Shown here: piece by piece, positions 4,956-7,105 of the stretch
Layout: each line of letters begins with the position of its first letter
Numbering within the stretch: the stretch's first letter is position 1
Assembly: GCA_946481615.1 (NCBI GenBank)
Contig: CAMLOR010000172.1
Coordinates: forward strand, 1 to 7,105
Reading direction: 5' to 3'
Source: an uncultured Aquimonas sp.
Lineage (GTDB): Bacteria > Pseudomonadota > Gammaproteobacteria > Xanthomonadales > Xanthomonadaceae
Length of the DNA: 7,105 nt
The notes under the pieces: generated by a model
What the model was told of the DNA's origin: nothing
Seen by the model: the letters and a program-made list of their open reading frames with translations, nothing else
Database searches by the model: none
Program-made: the position numbers and the translations under genes

Positions 4956-5626
4956 GCGATGCCGTGAAAGACGGTCCCAGCGGTCTCGAAGTGGCGAGCT
5001 TCCTGCGCCGCAATCCGCGCTTCCTCGACCAGTTCCCCGATCTGGCGCTCACCCTCAACGTGCCGCGCGAGGAAGGCACCGCCACCTCGCTGGCGGGTTA
5101 CCAGCTGCAGGTGCTGCGCGACAAGAACCGCGAACTCAACAAGCGCCTGCAGGAACTGTTCGCCACCGCCAACGACAACGAGCGCCTCACCGTGCGCATG
5201 CACCAGCTCACGCTGGCGCTGCTGCGCGCGCGCGATCCGGCCGAAACGCTGCGCACGCTGGTGGCCGTGCTGACCGAGGACTTCCACAGCGAGCACGTGC
5301 GCATCGTGCTGTTCCGCGGCGACGACCGCCTGCCGCTGGAAGACTGGGTGAAGGTGGTTTCGCCCGACGAACCTGCGATGCGCGCGTTCGCGGAGTTCCG
5401 CCAGGCCGGCGAACCGCTCTGCGGGCGCCTGCAGCCGGAGAAACTCGACCTGCTGTTCGGCGAACGCGCCGCGCAGGTGCAATCGTCCGCGCTGCTGCCG
5501 CTGGAAGGCCGCGGCATGCTGGCCATCGGCAGCACGGACGCGGGGCGGTTTTTCCCGGGCATGGGCACGCTGTTCCTGCGGCTGCTGTCGGAAAGCGTGG
5601 TGGCGGCGCTGGCGCGGTTCGACTGA
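4952..5626 (+). CDS. DUF484 family protein (YigA-like, GAF-like domain)
   Basis: This 224-residue protein belongs to the DUF484/YigA family, whose biochemical role is not established to my knowledge. Residues 11-40 carry the N-terminal family block (VASFLRRNPRFLDQFPDLAL). Residues about 48-80 are a likely coiled coil (LQVLRDKNRELNKRLQELF). From about 85 on there is a GAF-like fold that ends in the family's most conserved segment, GMLAIGSTDAGRFFPGMGTL (188-207). There is no signal peptide or membrane helix, so it should be cytoplasmic. The ATG overlaps the dapF stop (ATGA) and is preceded by a good Shine-Dalgarno sequence (AAGGAG, about 10 bases before ATG). This is the best translation-initiation site on this strand apart from hslV. 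DUF484 genes between dapF and xerC are a long-conserved neighbourhood, suggesting a link to xerC or cell-wall growth, but that is inference. Confidence 0.93.
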   Translation: MSDAVKDGPSGLEVASFLRRNPRFLDQFPDLALTLNVPREEGTATSLAGYQLQVLRDKNRELNKRLQELFATANDNERLTVRMHQLTLALLRARDPAETLRTLVAVLTEDFHSEHVRIVLFRGDDRLPLEDWVKVVSPDEPAMRAFAEFRQAGEPLCGRLQPEKLDLLFGERAAQVQSSALLPLEGRGMLAIGSTDAGRFFPGMGTLFLRLLSESVVAALARFD

Positions 5627-5647
5627 GCGGCGATCGAATGCGGCTCG

Positions 5648-5725
5648 CAGGCTCACCGCGAACGGGATCGGGGACCCGCATGCTTGCTCTCCTGCGGTCT
5701 GCCGCTACCGTTCGCGATGAGCCTG
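5648..5725. repeat. Inverted pair of REP-like repeats between DUF484 and xerC
   Basis: CAGGCTCACCGCGAACGG (5648-5665) and CCGTTCGCGATGAGCCTG (5708-5725) are inverted copies matching at 17 of 18 positions. An inner near-match (GACCCGCA at 5673-5680 with TGCGGTC at 5693-5699) extends the hairpin. Downstream of the right arm, TCGAAC completes the GTTCGACAGGCTCA form of the element on the minus strand. The left arm is nearly identical to 2618-2635, so both regions hold the same repeat family, each as an inverted pair. The element fills nearly all of the 121-bp gap and ends 22 bp before the xerC ATG. Confidence 0.82.
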
Positions 5726-5747
5726 TCGAACCGCCGCCCCGATTCCC

Positions 5748-6629
5748 ATGAACGCGCAAGTCGAAGCCTTCCTCGCTCAGCTCGACGTCGAGCGCCGGCT
5801 CTCGAAGCACACCTCGTCCGCCTACCGCCGCGATCTCGCCTTGCTGCTGGGGTTCTGCGAAGAACAAGGCATCGCCGGCTGGAACGCGTTGCACATGGAG
5901 CAGATGCGCGCCTTCCTCGCCGCTCAGCACCGCCGCGGCCTCGCACCGCCCAGCCTGCAGCGACTGCTCTCGGCCTGCCGCAGCTTCTTCCGCTGGCAGC
6001 TGCGCAACGGCATGCTGAAGGTCGATCCCAGCACCGGCCTGCGCGCGCCCAAGGCCGCGCGCAAGCTGCCGCAGGTGCTGGATGCCGACGAAGTCGCGCA
6101 GCTGGTCGAAGTGCAGGTGCAGTCGCCGATCGACGCGCGCGACCGCGCCATGCTGGAGCTCTTCTATTCCTCCGCGCTGCGCCTGTCGGAACTGTGCGCG
6201 CTGCGATGGCACGATCTCGACCTGGACGAAGGGCTGGTGCGCGTGCTGGGCAAGGGCGGCAAGACGCGCGTGGTGCCCGTGGGCCGACATGCGCGGCAGG
6301 CCCTGGGCGAGTTGCTTGCGGCCACGCATGCGAAGTCCGCGGATCCGGTGTTTCCGGGCCGCGGCGGTGCGCCGATCGGCCCACGCGCGGTGCAGAAGCG
6401 CATGAAGCTGCTCGCGATGCGCCAGGGCGTGGACAAGAACGTGCACCCGCACCTGCTGCGCCACTCCTGCGCCAGCCACGTGCTGGAATCCTCGGGCGAT
6501 CTGCGCGGCGTGCAGGAACTGCTCGGCCATGCCGACATCGCGACCACGCAGATCTACACGCATCTGGATTTCGGGCACCTGACGAAGGTGTACGACGCGG
6601 CGCATCCGCGGGCGAAGCGCAAGGCCTGA
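5748..6629 (+). CDS. xerC: Site-specific tyrosine recombinase XerC
   Basis: XerC works with XerD at the dif site to resolve chromosome dimers at the division septum, with FtsK. The 293-residue length is normal. The N-terminal core-binding (SAM-like) domain spans about residues 1-95, with [20 protein letters not shown] near the start. The catalytic domain has all six expected residues: Arg145 (SSALRLSEL), Lys169 (LGKGGKTR), His235 and Arg238 (HPHLLRHS), His261 (LLGHADI) and the nucleophile Tyr270 (TTQIYTHL). Their spacing equals E. coli XerC shifted by three to five residues. I call XerC and not XerD because of the dapF-DUF484 neighbourhood. An unrelated phage-type integrase is ruled out by the housekeeping context and overall similarity. 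No Shine-Dalgarno sequence precedes ATG 5748, where a repeat pair ends 22 bp upstream. Expression may depend on readthrough from dapF-DUF484. Confidence 0.95.
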   Translation: MNAQVEAFLAQLDVERRLSKHTSSAYRRDLALLLGFCEEQGIAGWNALHMEQMRAFLAAQHRRGLAPPSLQRLLSACRSFFRWQLRNGMLKVDPSTGLRAPKAARKLPQVLDADEVAQLVEVQVQSPIDARDRAMLELFYSSALRLSELCALRWHDLDLDEGLVRVLGKGGKTRVVPVGRHARQALGELLAATHAKSADPVFPGRGGAPIGPRAVQKRMKLLAMRQGVDKNVHPHLLRHSCASHVLESSGDLRGVQELLGHADIATTQIYTHLDFGHLTKVYDAAHPRAKRKA

Positions 6630-6630
6630 C

Positions 6631-6656
6631 GTCGTCCCCGCGCAGGTGGGGACGAC
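6631..6656. repeat. Hairpin just after the xerC stop (repeat-derived or terminator-like)
   Basis: GTCGTCCCC (6631-6639) and GGGGACGAC (6648-6656) form a perfect 9-bp stem with an 8-base loop, starting two bases after the xerC stop codon. The arms share the GTCCCC/GGGGAC core of the hairpin at 4111-4130, so it may be a solo copy of that repeat's right module. TTGTGT follows and is not a proper T-tract, so rho-independent termination is uncertain. The rest of the 82-bp gap (to 6711) is C-rich, with no promoter that I can support. Confidence 0.5.
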
Positions 6657-6711
6657 TTGTGTCCGGCCCAGCCCGCCCCAACACAGTCCACTCCCCTCCC
6701 CGGAGCCCGCC

Positions 6712-7105
6712 ATGTCCCTGCCCTCCTTCCACGCCACCACCATCGTCAGCGCGCGGCGCGGCGACCGGGTCGTGATCGGCGGCGACGGCCAGGTCACGCT
6801 CGGCAACACGGTGGTGAAGTCGAACGCGCGCAAGGTGCGCCGCCTCGCGGGCGGCCGCGTGCTGGCCGGCTTCGCCGGCGCCACGGCCGATGCCTTCACG
6901 CTGTTCGAATTGTTCGAGCAGAAGCTGGAAAAGCACGGCCAGCTGGTGCGCGCCGCCGTCGAGCTGGCCAAGGACTGGCGCACCGACCGCCGGCTCGGCC
7001 GCCTCGAGGCCATGCTCGCCGTGGTCGACAAGGAATCCTCGCTGCTCATTTCCGGCAACGGCGACGTGCTCGAACCCGAGCACGGCCTGATCGCCATCGG
7101 CTCGG
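6712..7105 (+). CDS. hslV: ATP-dependent protease subunit HslV (ClpQ), N-terminal part (cut by window edge)
   Basis: HslV is the proteasome-like threonine protease that forms a double hexamer and degrades proteins unfolded by the HslU ATPase in the cytoplasm. The first 131 codons are present of the family's usual 175-180, and the frame is open to the window end. The start at 6712 has a Shine-Dalgarno sequence (GGAG at 6702-6705, six bases before ATG). The catalytic threonine should be Thr9 in [10 protein letters not shown], so an 8-residue propeptide must be removed, against a single Met in E. coli. The active-site lysine (Lys33 of the mature protein) is Lys41 in NARKVRRL. Also present are [28 protein letters not shown] (the loop that forms the oxyanion site), and a domain with [20 protein letters not shown]. 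The hslU partner is expected just beyond the right edge but is not visible. Confidence 0.95.
   Translation, partial: MSLPSFHATTIVSARRGDRVVIGGDGQVTLGNTVVKSNARKVRRLAGGRVLAGFAGATADAFTLFELFEQKLEKHGQLVRAAVELAKDWRTDRRLGRLEAMLAVVDKESSLLISGNGDVLEPEHGLIAIGS

Noticed and set aside
5748..6629. Possibility that the tyrosine recombinase marks an integrated mobile element or integron.
   Set aside because: Its sequence and its dapF-DUF484-xerC-hslV position are those of housekeeping XerC. I see no att-like direct repeats, cargo genes or composition change.
5684..6775. 363-residue plus-strand frame overlapping xerC.
   Set aside because: Its Arg/Ala-rich translation shows no motif. The frame starting at 5748 carries all XerC catalytic residues.
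5208..7097. 629-residue open frame on the minus strand opposite DUF484, xerC and hslV.
   Set aside because: It is antisense to three well-identified genes. Its translation is Arg/Ala/His-rich with no domain I recognise, which is typical of a stop-poor shadow frame in high-GC DNA.
1..7105. CRISPR arrays, tRNA or rRNA genes, and insertion sequences.
   Set aside because: I saw no regularly spaced direct repeats, no cloverleaf or rRNA-like sequence, and no transposase. The repeats present are isolated palindromes.

Overview
The window is high-GC chromosomal DNA from a gammaproteobacterium, most likely Xanthomonadales (a Lysobacter/Xanthomonas-like relative). This placement rests on gene content and order (lptM-dapF-DUF484-xerC-hslV, and a gspC-gspD pair), strong GC bias at third codon positions, and GC-rich interspersed palindromes between genes. 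It is recalled knowledge, not a database comparison. I see mostly housekeeping genes and no CRISPR array, IS element, prophage, tRNA or rRNA.

Left block, minus strand (1-2541). Reading away from 2541, ubiE (quinone C-methyltransferase) is followed by gspC and gspD, the inner-membrane clamp and outer-membrane secretin of a type II secretion system. gspD runs off the left edge.

Centre (2541-3833). ubiE is divergent from an ElaA-like GNAT acetyltransferase gene on the plus strand. An imperfect palindrome of about 96 bp fills the space between their two candidate -10 boxes. The acetyltransferase gene converges with, and overlaps by 24 bp, a minus-strand gene for an unrecognised two-helix membrane protein of 222 residues. 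Its last 20 or so codons run through an interspersed GC-rich hairpin.

Right block, plus strand (3886-7105). The order is lptM (small lipoprotein of LPS-transport assembly), dapF (diaminopimelate epimerase), a DUF484 gene, xerC (chromosome-dimer recombinase) and hslV (protease subunit, cut by the right edge). lptM/dapF can be joined by a GTGA overlap and dapF/DUF484 by an ATGA overlap, so these three look translationally coupled. The order lptM-dapF-DUF484-xerC matches the E. coli yifL-dapF-yigA-xerC cluster.

The main points of interest lie at the gene borders. Short palindromic repeats occupy five junctions, and two appear to be translated as part of neighbouring proteins (the N-terminus of DapF and the C-terminus of the ElaA-like protein). 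Three genes (ubiE, elaA-like, lptM) have a -10-like hexamer exactly six bases before ATG and no clear Shine-Dalgarno sequence, which suggests leaderless transcripts. I did not find a convincing previously undescribed system.
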